NCBI RefSeq assembly: GCF_023091245.1
Contig: NZ_JAHWXN010000001.1
Coordinates: forward strand, 744,001 to 808,000
From: Microbacterium croceum
GTDB taxonomy: Bacteria; Actinomycetota; Actinomycetes; Actinomycetales; Microbacteriaceae
Length of the DNA stretch: 64,000 nt
Direction of reading: 5' to 3'
Under the pieces are notes generated by a model, which did not search any database, had not been told where the DNA came from, and saw nothing but the letters and a program-made list of their open reading frames with translations. Positions within the stretch are counted from its first letter, which is position 1. Every line of letters begins with the position of its first letter. The translations under genes and the position numbers were made by a program. Shown here in pieces: positions 41,595 to 49,380 of this stretch.

Positions 41595-42967
41595 CATCGA
41601 CAGCGATCGGCGACCGCATCCGCATCCCGCGCACCGCGGCGCGCATCGGCATCGCCCGACGTGACATCACCCCGCCCCTCGGCATCCGCGCCAAGAACTG
41701 GGGTCCGGCGGACTGGGAGCGCTCAGAGGGCGCGCATCGCCCGTTCGAGCTGACCGCGCTCGCGCTGATCTCGTCGGATGAGCGTCCTCGGGTGCTGCTC
41801 GCGGTCGACGGCACCTGGTGGCGTCGGGTCGCCGACGAGCAGGCGGTGCGCGGGGCGATCCTCGCCGGTCTCGGGCTGGAGCCCGACCAGCTCATGCTCT
41901 CGCTCTCGCACACCCACGCCGGGGCCGTGCTGTGCGCGGCTGACGCGCATCTGCCCGGGGGCGAACTCATCCCGGGCTACCTCGACGCGCTCGCCTCCGC
42001 CGGCATCGCCGCAGGGCGGGAAGCGCTCGAAGGTGCCGTTCCCGGACTCATCGAGTGGGCGACCGGCACCTGCACGCTGGCGGCCGACCGCGAGCTCGAC
42101 GTCGACGGTCGCGCACTCGTCGGCTACAACCCTGCGGGCACGGCGGATGACACTGTGACGATCGGTCGTATCAGCGTCGACGGCGTCGTGCGCGCCACGC
42201 TCGTGAACTATGCCTGCCACCCCACGACCCTCGCCTGGCAGAGCCGCGAGGTCTCGCCGGACTATGTCGGCGCGATGCGCGAGATCGTCGAGTCGGCGAC
42301 CGGGGCGCCGTGCCTGTTCGTGCAGGGAGCCTCGGGCGAGCTCGCGCCGCGCGAGCAGTACACCGGGGACGTCGGGGTCGTGGATCGCCACGGACGCTCG
42401 CTCGGGCATGCGGTGCTTGCGGCTCTCGATGCGCTGCCGACGCCCGGCGAGGAGCTGACGCTCGAGGGCGTCGTCGAGTCGGGTGCGCCGTTGGCGATCT
42501 GGGCTGGGCGTGCGGTCGACGGCGGCACGGATGCCGCGGCGTCGCTGACGAACGTCGAGCTGCCGCTGCGCGACCTGCCCACGATCGACGAGCTCGCCGA
42601 GGAGTGGAAGCACATCGACCCGCGCTCGCGCGAGGAGCGACTGGGGCGAGCGCGCAACCTGCGCGACGGGTACATCGACGGGCCGACGGTGCAGCATCCG
42701 GTCTGGGCCTGGCGACTCGGCGACGCGATCATCGTCGGGCATCCGGGCGAGGCGTACTCGCTGTTGCAGACGACGTTGCGCGCACGCTTCCCCGAGACGC
42801 CGATCGTCGTGATGAACCTCACGAACGGGCCGGGCTTCGTGTACCTGCCGACGCGCGACGCCTACGACCGCGGGGCGTATCAGGCCTGGCAGACGCCCCT
42901 CGCCCCCGGGGCGCTGGAGCTGCTGGTGGAGCACGCCGCCGAGGCGATCGCGGAGCTGCTCGCCTGA
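41591..42967 (+). CDS. Neutral/alkaline ceramidase-like hydrolase, cytosolic
   Basis: A 458-aa protein resembling the N-terminal catalytic domain of neutral/alkaline non-lysosomal ceramidases: ARIGIARRDITPPLGI (entry strand), LSLSHTHAGAVL (metal-binding His pair, about residue 110), LVNYACHPTTL (His, about 208) and CLFVQGASGELAPRE (about 243). There is no signal peptide and the C-terminal immunoglobulin-like domain of ceramidases is missing. Bacterial family members in sugar-utilisation operons have uncertain substrates. Coupled by ATGA to the fused ATPase, it probably hydrolyses an amide or ester in the imported compound (inference). That compound need not be a ceramide. Confidence 0.78.
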   Translation: MTSTAIGDRIRIPRTAARIGIARRDITPPLGIRAKNWGPADWERSEGAHRPFELTALALISSDERPRVLLAVDGTWWRRVADEQAVRGAILAGLGLEPDQLMLSLSHTHAGAVLCAADAHLPGGELIPGYLDALASAGIAAGREALEGAVPGLIEWATGTCTLAADRELDVDGRALVGYNPAGTADDTVTIGRISVDGVVRATLVNYACHPTTLAWQSREVSPDYVGAMREIVESATGAPCLFVQGASGELAPREQYTGDVGVVDRHGRSLGHAVLAALDALPTPGEELTLEGVVESGAPLAIWAGRAVDGGTDAAASLTNVELPLRDLPTIDELAEEWKHIDPRSREERLGRARNLRDGYIDGPTVQHPVWAWRLGDAIIVGHPGEAYSLLQTTLRARFPETPIVVMNLTNGPGFVYLPTRDAYDRGAYQAWQTPLAPGALELLVEHAAEAIAELLA

Positions 42968-42989
42968 GAGTCGCCCCGACCGCTAGACT

Positions 42990-42999
42990 TGCTATAGCA
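42990..42999. promoter_or_regulatory. GntR operator, copy 3 (SDR-dehydratase operon)
   Basis: TGCTATAGCA within the perfect 12-bp palindrome TTGCTATAGCAA (42989-43000), 25 bp upstream of the SDR start. TAGACT or TATAGC could be the -10 box it covers. Confidence 0.75.
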
Positions 43000-43024
43000 A
43001 ATCTCGACCATCCTGAGGAGAGCC

Positions 43025-43780
43025 ATGACCGCCCCCGTCGCCATCATCACCGGAGGCTCCGCCGGCATCGGCTGGGAGATCGGGCAGCGCCTCGCCGCTG
43101 ACGGCTACCTCGTGGTCGCCGCCGACCGTGTGCCCGGGCTCACGGCGGGCGACAACCCGGCCGGGATCCTGTGGCGAGAGCTCGACGTGACCGACCACGC
43201 CGGCGTCGACCGGGTCTTCGGCGAGATCGAGGCGGAACTCGGACCGATCGAGGTGCTCGTCAACAACGCCGGCATCCAACGGCACCGCGGCATCGAGGAC
43301 CTGACCTGGGACGAATGGTCGGCCGTGGTCGACGTGAACCTGCACGGCGTGTTCTCGGCTCTTCAGGCCGCGGGCAAGCGGATGCTGGAGCGCGGCGAAG
43401 GCCGCATCGTGAACATCTCGTCGATCTCGGCGCGAGGTTCCGCCGGGCGGGCCCCGTACTCCACGACCAAGGCCGCCGTGATCGGGCTGACCGCGACCGC
43501 CGGTGCCGAGTGGGCGTCACGCGGCGTCAGGGTCAACGCGGTCGCCCCCGGCTACATCGACACCGGCGTCTTCCGCCAGGGCGTCGAGCAGGGCACGCTG
43601 AGCCTCGACACGATCCTGTCGCGCATCCCGGCGAAACGTCTGGGCGACGCGAGTGAGATCGCCGCGGCCGTCAGCTTCCTCGTGTCCGACCAGTCCCGTT
43701 ACATGAACGGCCAGACCCTCACCGTCGACGGCGGCTTCCTGGTCGACTACGGTGTGCCGCTGGCGAAGAAGCCCGAATGA
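43025..43780 (+). CDS. Short-chain dehydrogenase (sugar/sugar-acid dehydrogenase type)
   Basis: A 251-aa classical SDR: TGGSAGIGWEIG (about residues 10-21), NNAG (about 82), catalytic Ser in NISSISARGSAG and YSTTK (Tyr about 149, Lys about 153), ending in the usual GQTLTVDGGFLVDYG. It has GAGGAG 5 nt before ATG 43025. It is the first gene of the three-gene operon SDR-dehydratase-SDR under the GntR operator. In non-phosphorylative sugar pathways an SDR oxidises the sugar to a lactone or a keto-deoxy acid to a diketo acid. Which step this one catalyses is not decided. Confidence 0.9.
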   Translation: MTAPVAIITGGSAGIGWEIGQRLAADGYLVVAADRVPGLTAGDNPAGILWRELDVTDHAGVDRVFGEIEAELGPIEVLVNNAGIQRHRGIEDLTWDEWSAVVDVNLHGVFSALQAAGKRMLERGEGRIVNISSISARGSAGRAPYSTTKAAVIGLTATAGAEWASRGVRVNAVAPGYIDTGVFRQGVEQGTLSLDTILSRIPAKRLGDASEIAAAVSFLVSDQSRYMNGQTLTVDGGFLVDYGVPLAKKPE

Positions 43781-44853
43781 CCGAGATCGCGCGTATCCGC
43801 ACGGCCACCGCCGTGCTGGCGCTGCCCGCACCCCTGCAGCTGGGGGCCATGACGGTCACCCGCCGCGAGTACAGCGCCGTGCAGGCATCCGACGCCGACG
43901 GCACGACCGGCGTCGCGTACTGCCTCTCGCGCGAGGCGCCGATGGCCGAGATCGTCGAGCGGCTCGTCGCGACGCATGCGCTCGGGGCGGATGCCGACGA
44001 CCCGGCCGCGACCTGGGAGCGGATGCTGCGCGGCAGCGCGATCGTCGGACGGGTCGGCCTGGTGCGTCGTGCGATCGGCCTGGTCGACATCGCCCTGTGG
44101 GACATCGCGGCCCGGCGTGCGGGGGTGCCGCTGTGGCAGCTGCTCGGCACGGGCGATGCGCCGCGGGACGCGATGCTCGTCGCCGCGTATCCGTCGCCGA
44201 GCCGAGCCCCGCGCGAGGTCGCGGACGAGGTCCTCGCCCAGGCGGCCGGGTGGTCGCAGGTGAAGATCTCCCGTGCGGCCGACCCGACGTACATGCGCGA
44301 GCTGATCGGCCTGCTGAACGCCGAGCTCCCGGCGAGCACGGGGCTCGTGGTCGACGTCGGTTTCGGATGGCCGGATGCCGACGCCGCCCTCGCCGAGATC
44401 GCGCAGTGGGGCGACCCCCGGCTCGCCTGGCTCGAAGACCCGCTGCTCCCCGAAGACGCGGCCGGTTGCGCGCGCATCCGTCGCGAGTCCGGGCTCGCCG
44501 TCTCGGTGGGCGACGAGGTCACCGACCCCGCCGTGCTGCGCGCCCTCGTCGAGCACGAGGCCGTCGATGTGCTGCGCCTCGACGTCGTGGCGATCGGAGG
44601 GGTCACGCCGGCGCGTGAGCTGATCGCCTGGGCGGGCGAGCGCGGCGTGCCGGTGTCGGGCCACGTCTATCCTGAGGTCACCGCGCACCTGGGCATCGGT
44701 GTCGAGACCTTCGCGCGGGGTGTGAACCCCTACGATCCGGCCCCCTCGTTCATCGTCGGCGGTCCGTCATTCGACGGCCGCGTGCGCCCGACGGATGCCG
44801 TGGGCCTGGGCTTCACGCTCGACCCCGCCGTCTTCCACTTCGAGAGGGACTGA
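43777..44853 (+). CDS. Enolase-superfamily sugar-acid dehydratase (mandelate racemase/muconate lactonizing family)
   Basis: A 358-aa protein with an N-terminal capping domain (residues 1-115) and an enolase-type barrel. Metal ligands are in LVVDVGFGWPD (Asp, about 194), LAWLEDPLLPED (Glu, about 220) and AVSVGDEV (Asp/Glu, about 245). The second-strand base is Lys in SQVKISRAAD, and a possible His is in GHVYPEVTAHLG (about 295). This layout suits syn-dehydration of a sugar acid such as a fuconate, rhamnonate or galactonate. It overlaps the SDR gene by 4 bp. The exact acid is unknown. Confidence 0.85.
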   Translation: MTEIARIRTATAVLALPAPLQLGAMTVTRREYSAVQASDADGTTGVAYCLSREAPMAEIVERLVATHALGADADDPAATWERMLRGSAIVGRVGLVRRAIGLVDIALWDIAARRAGVPLWQLLGTGDAPRDAMLVAAYPSPSRAPREVADEVLAQAAGWSQVKISRAADPTYMRELIGLLNAELPASTGLVVDVGFGWPDADAALAEIAQWGDPRLAWLEDPLLPEDAAGCARIRRESGLAVSVGDEVTDPAVLRALVEHEAVDVLRLDVVAIGGVTPARELIAWAGERGVPVSGHVYPEVTAHLGIGVETFARGVNPYDPAPSFIVGGPSFDGRVRPTDAVGLGFTLDPAVFHFERD

Positions 44854-44854
44854 G

Positions 44855-45649
44855 ATGACAGACTCCGCACGCAGCGTCGTGGTGACCGGCAGCGGCAAGG
44901 GCATCGGCCGCGCCGTCGCCGAGCGCCTGACGGCCGACGGGTGGATCGTCGTCGGGCTCGAGCGTTCGCCCGGATCCGGGACGGTCGAGGACGGCATCGT
45001 GGCCGAGGTCGTGCTCGGGGACTCGGCGGATCGGACCGCCCATGAGCGGGCGGCTGCGGCGGCGCAGGGTCATGCCCCGCTCGCCGGCTGGGTCAACAAC
45101 GCCGGCATCACGAAGCGCACACCGTTGCACGAGCTCGACGAGACCGTGGTGCGCGAGATCATCGACATCAACGGCTTCGGTTACCTCTGGGGATGCTCGG
45201 CCGCCGTGACCGCGTTCATCGACCAGGGCATCACCGGGGCGATCGTGAACATCGGCTCGATCCACGGCCGCTCCAGCTCGATCGACCACGCCGCCTACGA
45301 GTTCACCAAAGGCGGCATCGACGCGCTCACCCGCAGCCTCGCCGTGACCTACGGCGGGCTCGGCATCCGCGCCAACACGGTCGCACCGGGCGGGGTGCGC
45401 ACGCCGCACCTGGAGGCGCAGATCGCCGCCTCCGCCGACCCGGTGGCCGCGGAGCGCGCGCTCGCCGAAGGCCCGCCGATGGGACGCATCGCCCGCGCCG
45501 AAGAGGTCGCCGCGGTCACCGCATTCCTGCTCTCCGACCAGGCGCCGTATCTGACCGGCCAGTCGATCGCGGTCGACGGCGCGTGGACGGCATCCTTCGG
45601 CGACGTCTCGGTCGACCCGGCCCTGCGGGCGCGGTTCGAGCGGGGTTGA
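44855..45649 (+). CDS. Short-chain dehydrogenase (2-keto-3-deoxy acid dehydrogenase candidate)
   Basis: A 264-aa classical SDR: TGSGKGIGRAVAE (about residues 10-22), NNAG (about 86), a catalytic Ser in IGSIHGRSSSIDH and YEFTKGG (YxxxK about 147-151), then GQSIAVDGAWTASFGD near the end. ATG 44855 is preceded by GAGAGGGA and lies 1 bp after the dehydratase stop codon (44851-44853). The stop codon lies inside the first copy of a 49-bp tandem repeat (45642-45739), so the C-terminus may have been set by that repeat. It is a good candidate to oxidise the dehydratase product before hydrolysis by the FAH-family enzyme (inference). Confidence 0.88.
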   Translation: MTDSARSVVVTGSGKGIGRAVAERLTADGWIVVGLERSPGSGTVEDGIVAEVVLGDSADRTAHERAAAAAQGHAPLAGWVNNAGITKRTPLHELDETVVREIIDINGFGYLWGCSAAVTAFIDQGITGAIVNIGSIHGRSSSIDHAAYEFTKGGIDALTRSLAVTYGGLGIRANTVAPGGVRTPHLEAQIAASADPVAAERALAEGPPMGRIARAEEVAAVTAFLLSDQAPYLTGQSIAVDGAWTASFGDVSVDPALRARFERG

Positions 45650-45739
45650 GCGGGGACGCGCGTTCTGGGGTGATCGGGCTCGCGCGTGCTGGGGTTGAGC
45701 GGGGACGCGCGTTCTGGGGTGATCGGGCTCGCGCGTTCT
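45642..45739. repeat. 49-bp tandem duplication covering the SDR stop codon
   Basis: Two adjacent 49-bp units, 45642-45690 and 45691-45739, identical at 48 of 49 positions (g/t at the next-to-last-but-one base). Each begins GGGGTTGAGCGGGGACGCGC. The SDR TGA is inside unit 1. Confidence 0.85.
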
Positions 45740-45855
45740 GAAGGAGAAGACTCCGAATGAAGGTGGTTTTGCCCTGCGGGCTCCTTCATTCCGTGCGATC
45801 TCCTTCATTCCGTGCGGGCTCCTTCAGGCCAGGAGGTCTCCTTCAGGCGGTGAGG
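45739..45855. repeat. 19-bp period CTCCTTCA array with opposing TGAAGGAG arms
   Basis: Four units start at 45781, 45800, 45819 and 45838, each beginning CTCCTTCA. The first two share CTCCTTCATTCCGTGCG exactly. Upstream, TGAAGGAG at 45739-45746 and a second TGAAGG at 45758-45763 can pair with them. It lies between convergent genes and probably terminates transcription. Confidence 0.75.
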
Positions 45856-45866
45856 CGGCGCACGAC

Positions 45867-46697
45867 TCACCGCAGGTACGCGTCGACGAGCAGCGCACCA
45901 CGGATGACCCGCAGCTCGTCGATGATGCGGGCGATGCCCTTCGTGCCTACCGACGTCAGCGCCAGGTCGTGCGGACCCAGCGGTTCGAGCTTCCCGGTGC
46001 GGATCCGGATGACCTCCCACCCCGCGGCGCGCAGGGCGCGGTCCTTGCGCAGATCCGTGTCCTGCCGCTTGCCGACGTGCTCCAGGCCGTGCCGGCCGAC
46101 CGTGTCGTACTCGAGTGCGACACGCAGCTCCGGGAACACGATGTCGGGCCAGACCTCGGTGTGCCGGAAGAACGGTCTCGACACCTTCACGGCGTTCACG
46201 GCCGCGTCGAACTCGATCGCCGCCCCGAGCCCCGCGCGCAGGCGACCCTCTGCCGCCGAGGCGGGGCGCGGGGCGCATTCGCTCACGAACGCGGTGCCGG
46301 TCGGCAGGTCGGGCGTCTTCGTGCACAGTGCCGGCCCGGGGCGACGGGGCGCGCGGGGAAGGGGCCGCGCTTCGCCGAGCACGACCGGCTGCGGGCGGGC
46401 GAGCGCGGAGCATTCGGGGCACCACGCGGAGCGGCGCCGCACCTGTCCTGGACGCTCGCGCTGCTCGGTCGGGGTCGCGGCGAACCGATGACCGACCGTG
46501 CACTCCCAGCAGAGCAGCACATCGGCGGCGAGAGGGATCTGTGACAGCGCGATGCCGTGGTTCAGCTCCGGGTGGTACTGCCGAATCAACTCCGGATACG
46601 CCGCCCACCCGGCGCGGTAGGTGCCCACGTCATACGGAACCGCGCGACCGCGGGAGAACTGCCGTCGCGCCCACCATTGCTCCACCGGTTCCGGCAC
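45867..46697 (-). CDS. Zinc-ribbon protein with PD-(D/E)XK/Vsr-like nuclease domain
   Basis: A 276-aa protein. Residues about 1-110 hold a zinc ribbon (CWEC about residue 63, CPEC about 92) flanked by W- and H-rich blocks (QWWARRQFS, QYHPELNHGI) as in probable zinc-ribbon domains of nuclease-like proteins. Residues about 150-270 hold a Vsr-like core: VWPDIVFPELRVALEYDTVGRHG (Asp and Glu of the active site) and DLRKDRALRAAGWEVIRIR. This matches small PD-(D/E)XK nucleases. No methyltransferase partner is nearby. It starts with GTG 46697, divergent from dinB. Roles in mismatch repair or defence are possible; the target is unknown. Confidence 0.7.
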   Translation of the reverse strand: MPEPVEQWWARRQFSRGRAVPYDVGTYRAGWAAYPELIRQYHPELNHGIALSQIPLAADVLLCWECTVGHRFAATPTEQRERPGQVRRRSAWCPECSALARPQPVVLGEARPLPRAPRRPGPALCTKTPDLPTGTAFVSECAPRPASAAEGRLRAGLGAAIEFDAAVNAVKVSRPFFRHTEVWPDIVFPELRVALEYDTVGRHGLEHVGKRQDTDLRKDRALRAAGWEVIRIRTGKLEPLGPHDLALTSVGTKGIARIIDELRVIRGALLVDAYLR

Positions 46698-46800
46698 GCG
46701 CCGACCATACCCGCCGTCACGGACACCGACTCCCGACCGCCGACGACGGGCCTGGTGTCCCCGGTCCGTGCAACGATCCGCGTGTCGACGGGAGAACGGG

Positions 46801-47997
46801 ATGCGCGGGGAAGCGACGGTGCTGCACGCCGACCTCGATGCGTTCTACGCCTCGGTCGAGCAGCGCGATGCGCCGGAGCTGCGCGGTCGCCCCGTGATCG
46901 TGGGTGGTGGGGTCGTGCTGGCGGCGAGCTACGAGGCGAAGGCGCGCGGGGTGCGCACCGCCATGGGGGGACGGCAGGCGCGCGAGCTCTGCCCCGATGT
47001 CGTGGTCGTGCCGCCGCGCATGGACGCGTACTCCGCCGCCAGCAAAGACGTGTTCGCGATCTTCCGCGACACCACGCCACTCGTCGAGGGGCTGTCGATC
47101 GACGAGGCGTTCCTCGAGGTCGGGGGTCTCCGCCGGATCGCCGGGTCGCCGGAGCAGATCGCGGCGCGGTTGCGCGAGCGCGTGCGGACGGAGGTGGGGC
47201 TCGCGATCTCGGTCGGGGTCGCGCGCACCAAGTTCCTCGCCAAGGTCGCCAGCGCCGTGAGCAAACCCGACGGCCTGCTGGTCGTGGATCCGGCGCGCGA
47301 AGAGGAGTTCCTGCTCCCGCTTCCGGTGGAACGGCTGTGGGGTGTGGGGGCGGTGACGGCCGAGAAGCTGCACCGCTACGGCATCCACACGGTCGGCGAG
47401 CTGTCCGAGCTGGAGGCTGCGACCGCCGAGCGGATGCTGGGCAAGGCGACGGGGGCCCACGTGCACGCGCTCGCGCGACTGCGGGATCCGCGGCCGGTCG
47501 ACGCCACCCGGCGCCGCGGATCGATCGGGTCGCAGCGCGCCCTCGGCATCCGTCCCCGCTCCGCCGAGGAGCTCGAACTCATCCTCACGCAGATCGTCGA
47601 CCGGCTCGCTCGACGTCTCCGCGACGGCGACCGGGTCTGCCGCACCGTCGTGTTGCGGCTGCGCTTCGGCGACTATGCGAAGGCCACCCGCTCCCGCTCG
47701 CTCCGTGCGCCGACCGACCGCACCGCCGTGCTGCTCACCGTGGCGCGCGCCCTGCTCGCTGCCGCACAGCCCGAGATCACGGCACGCGGCATCACCCTGG
47801 TCGGCCTCTCTCTGTCGCACCTCGACCGCGTCGAGAGCGTGCAGCCCGAGCTGCCGATCGACTGGGGCGACGAGGCGCGCCTCGACACCGTGCTCGATAC
47901 CCTCCGCGACCGCTACGGCGCGGCATCCGTCTCACGGGCGGCTCAGCTGGGTCGCGACGAGGGGTGGTCGTCACCGCTCCTGCCCGAGCACGAGTGA
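46801..47997 (+). CDS. dinB: DNA polymerase IV (Y-family translesion polymerase)
   Basis: A 398-aa Y-family polymerase with palm motif VLHADLDAFYASVEQ (first catalytic Asp at about residue 10), GLSIDEAFLEV (Asp-Glu pair at about 100), a helix-hairpin-helix region (LWGVGAVTAEKLHRYGIHTVGELSELE, about 180-205) and the little-finger domain (SIGSQRALGIRPRS). ATG 46801 follows GGGAGAACGGG; the frame is open upstream, but that part has no polymerase similarity. There is no obvious LexA box in the 100-bp divergent region. It ends without a typical beta-clamp motif, although EHE is near the end. Confidence 0.93.
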   Translation: MRGEATVLHADLDAFYASVEQRDAPELRGRPVIVGGGVVLAASYEAKARGVRTAMGGRQARELCPDVVVVPPRMDAYSAASKDVFAIFRDTTPLVEGLSIDEAFLEVGGLRRIAGSPEQIAARLRERVRTEVGLAISVGVARTKFLAKVASAVSKPDGLLVVDPAREEEFLLPLPVERLWGVGAVTAEKLHRYGIHTVGELSELEAATAERMLGKATGAHVHALARLRDPRPVDATRRRGSIGSQRALGIRPRSAEELELILTQIVDRLARRLRDGDRVCRTVVLRLRFGDYAKATRSRSLRAPTDRTAVLLTVARALLAAAQPEITARGITLVGLSLSHLDRVESVQPELPIDWGDEARLDTVLDTLRDRYGAASVSRAAQLGRDEGWSSPLLPEHE

Positions 47998-48060
47998 CGC
48001 GCCTCGGTGCCGACCCGGCCTCAGCGTCGCCGCGGAGCCGTCGGCGGCGACGCTCGTGCG

Positions 48061-48127
48061 CCCGCTGAGCCGTCGTGCCCGCTGAGCCGTCGCGCCCGCT
48101 GAGCCGTCGCGCCCGCTGAGGGGTCAA
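48061..48127. repeat. 17-bp tandem array
   Basis: Units CCCGCTGAGCCGTCGTG / CCCGCTGAGCCGTCGCG start at 48061, 48078 and 48095, with a partial fourth at 48112 that runs into the inverted repeat at 48118. It lies after the dinB stop. Confidence 0.8.
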
Positions 48128-48173
48128 GACACGCCGTGGGACGGGCCGGCGGGGCGGCGTGTCTTGACCCCTC
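48118..48173. repeat. Dispersed palindromic element, copy 2 (terminator-like)
   Basis: Perfect 19-bp inverted repeat GAGGGGTCAAGACACGCCG (48118-48136) / CGGCGTGTCTTGACCCCTC (48155-48173), loop 18 nt, between convergent genes. It has the same arm as copy 1 at 10094-10112, except for one base. Confidence 0.85.
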
Positions 48174-48219
48174 GCGTGAGGGAGCGGGCACGCACGGCAA
48201 GGCGCGCAGCCCCCGCGGC

Positions 48220-48579
48220 TCAGGCCTTGAGCATCGAGGCGCGCGCGATGAGGCCGTCGACCACGTCGAAGGTCGCGATGGTCTCGGTCGCGACGCCCGC
48301 GTTGATGACCTGCTCCTGCGCGACGACCCAGCGGCTGCCGAACAGCACGCTCGTCTCGATCACGCACGAGAGTTGCGGGTTCTGCAGCCGCGGCTCGTAG
48401 AACTCCCGGATCGCCGCAGCCCCGACCACGGGCTCGGGGGCGACCCCGGTGATCACGGCATCCGCCGCGTAGGTCGCGACGAAGGCCTCGAGGTCGTGCG
48501 CGTTGAACGCGTCGAGCTGAGCCTGCACGGTATCCAGGGCGGAGCGGTCCACAGCAGAGCGGGCGCTGTGCTCAGTCAA
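48220..48579 (-). CDS. SnoaL/NTF2-like fold protein
   Basis: A protein of about 119 aa with the NTF2-like layout (an N-terminal helix, LDAFNAHDLEAFVATYAADAVI, then strands including VAQEQVINAGVATETIATFDVVDGLI). The family includes small isomerases, hydratases and ligand-binding proteins; residues here do not decide the function. The start is taken as TTG 48579 because GGAGG (48588-48592) lies 8 nt upstream; a GTG at 48588 would overlap that ribosome site. The gene overlaps the 3' end of the SDR gene, so it is the second gene of a GntR-controlled pair. Confidence 0.75.
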   Translation of the reverse strand: MTEHSARSAVDRSALDTVQAQLDAFNAHDLEAFVATYAADAVITGVAPEPVVGAAAIREFYEPRLQNPQLSCVIETSVLFGSRWVVAQEQVINAGVATETIATFDVVDGLIARASMLKA

Positions 48580-49321
48580 TGCGCACACCTCCGTTGACGT
48601 CGTAGGTCGCGCCGGTGATGAAGCTCGCGCGCGGCGAGGCGAGCGAGGCGATGATCCAGGCGACGTCCTCGGGCTGCCCGAATGCGCCGAGCGGGATCGA
48701 CGCGCTGAGCTTCTCGCGCCGCTCGCCCTGCAGCTGGTCGGTGATCGCGCTCGCGACCGGGCCGGGGGTCACGGCGTTGACGCGGATGCCCTCACCCGCG
48801 AGGTGCCGGGCGAAGCTGCGTGTGATCGCGAGCAGCGCGCCCTTGCTCGCCGCGTAGTGGATGCCGGTCTGCAGCGCTCCGACCTGGCCGGCGATGGAGG
48901 CGATGTTCACCACGGACCGATCGCCCTCCGCCGCGCGCAGCAGGGGGAGCGTCGCGCGGGTGAGGAAGAACGTGCCGCGGGCGTTCGTCTCGAGCACGAA
49001 GTCCCATTCCTCGAGGTCGATGTCCTCGTAGGGGGTGTACGGGCAGACGCCGCCGTTGTTGACGAGCACGTGCAGCGAGCCCCAGGTCGCGGTGATCTCG
49101 TCGACCAGGGCGGCGGTGGACTCCGGGTCGCGCAGGTCGAGGCGCGAGACGTGCACCTCGGCGGCCCCGGCCGCCCGGCATTCCTCGGCGACGCGGGCGG
49201 CTTCGGCCTCGCGGCCGGCGTAGGTGATCCAGAGGGCGGCGCCCTCGCGGGCGAGTTCGAGGGCGGCGGCCGTTCCGATACCGGAGCTGGCTCCCGTGAG
49301 CAGTACGCGACGAGCAGTCAT
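48572..49321 (-). CDS. Short-chain dehydrogenase of the GntR regulon
   Basis: A 249-aa classical SDR: TGASSGIGTAAA (about residues 9-20), NNGG (about 87), NIASIAGQVG and YAASK (YxxxK, about 153-157), ending GATYDVNGGVRID. It resembles 3-oxoacyl reductase/sugar dehydrogenase types. ATG 49321 lies 7 nt after a TAGCAT -10-like box that is half of the GntR palindrome, so the mRNA is probably leaderless and repressed by occupation of the -10 region. It is a candidate for one of the oxidation steps of the sugar-acid pathway (inference). Confidence 0.9.
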   Translation of the reverse strand: MTARRVLLTGASSGIGTAAALELAREGAALWITYAGREAEAARVAEECRAAGAAEVHVSRLDLRDPESTAALVDEITATWGSLHVLVNNGGVCPYTPYEDIDLEEWDFVLETNARGTFFLTRATLPLLRAAEGDRSVVNIASIAGQVGALQTGIHYAASKGALLAITRSFARHLAGEGIRVNAVTPGPVASAITDQLQGERREKLSASIPLGAFGQPEDVAWIIASLASPRASFITGATYDVNGGVRID

Positions 49322-49328
49322 GCATAGA

Positions 49329-49338
49329 TGCTATAGCA
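49329..49338. promoter_or_regulatory. GntR operator, copy 4 (SDR/NTF2-like operon)
   Basis: Perfect TGCTATAGCA, 7 bp upstream of the SDR ATG. On the minus strand its right half gives TAGCAT, correctly placed as -10 for a leaderless transcript. Confidence 0.75.
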
Positions 49339-49380
49339 GATTCCCCGCGAGAGGAGCGCGCGCCGGTTAGGGTGGATGAC

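Noticed and set aside
45781..45855. Possible CRISPR-like array
   Set aside because: The 19-bp period has no unique spacers of usual length, the units themselves diverge and no cas genes are near. It is a short tandem/hairpin repeat.
48580..48588. GTG at 48588 as start of the NTF2-like gene
   Set aside because: It overlaps the GGAGG ribosome site; TTG at 48579 has correct spacing.
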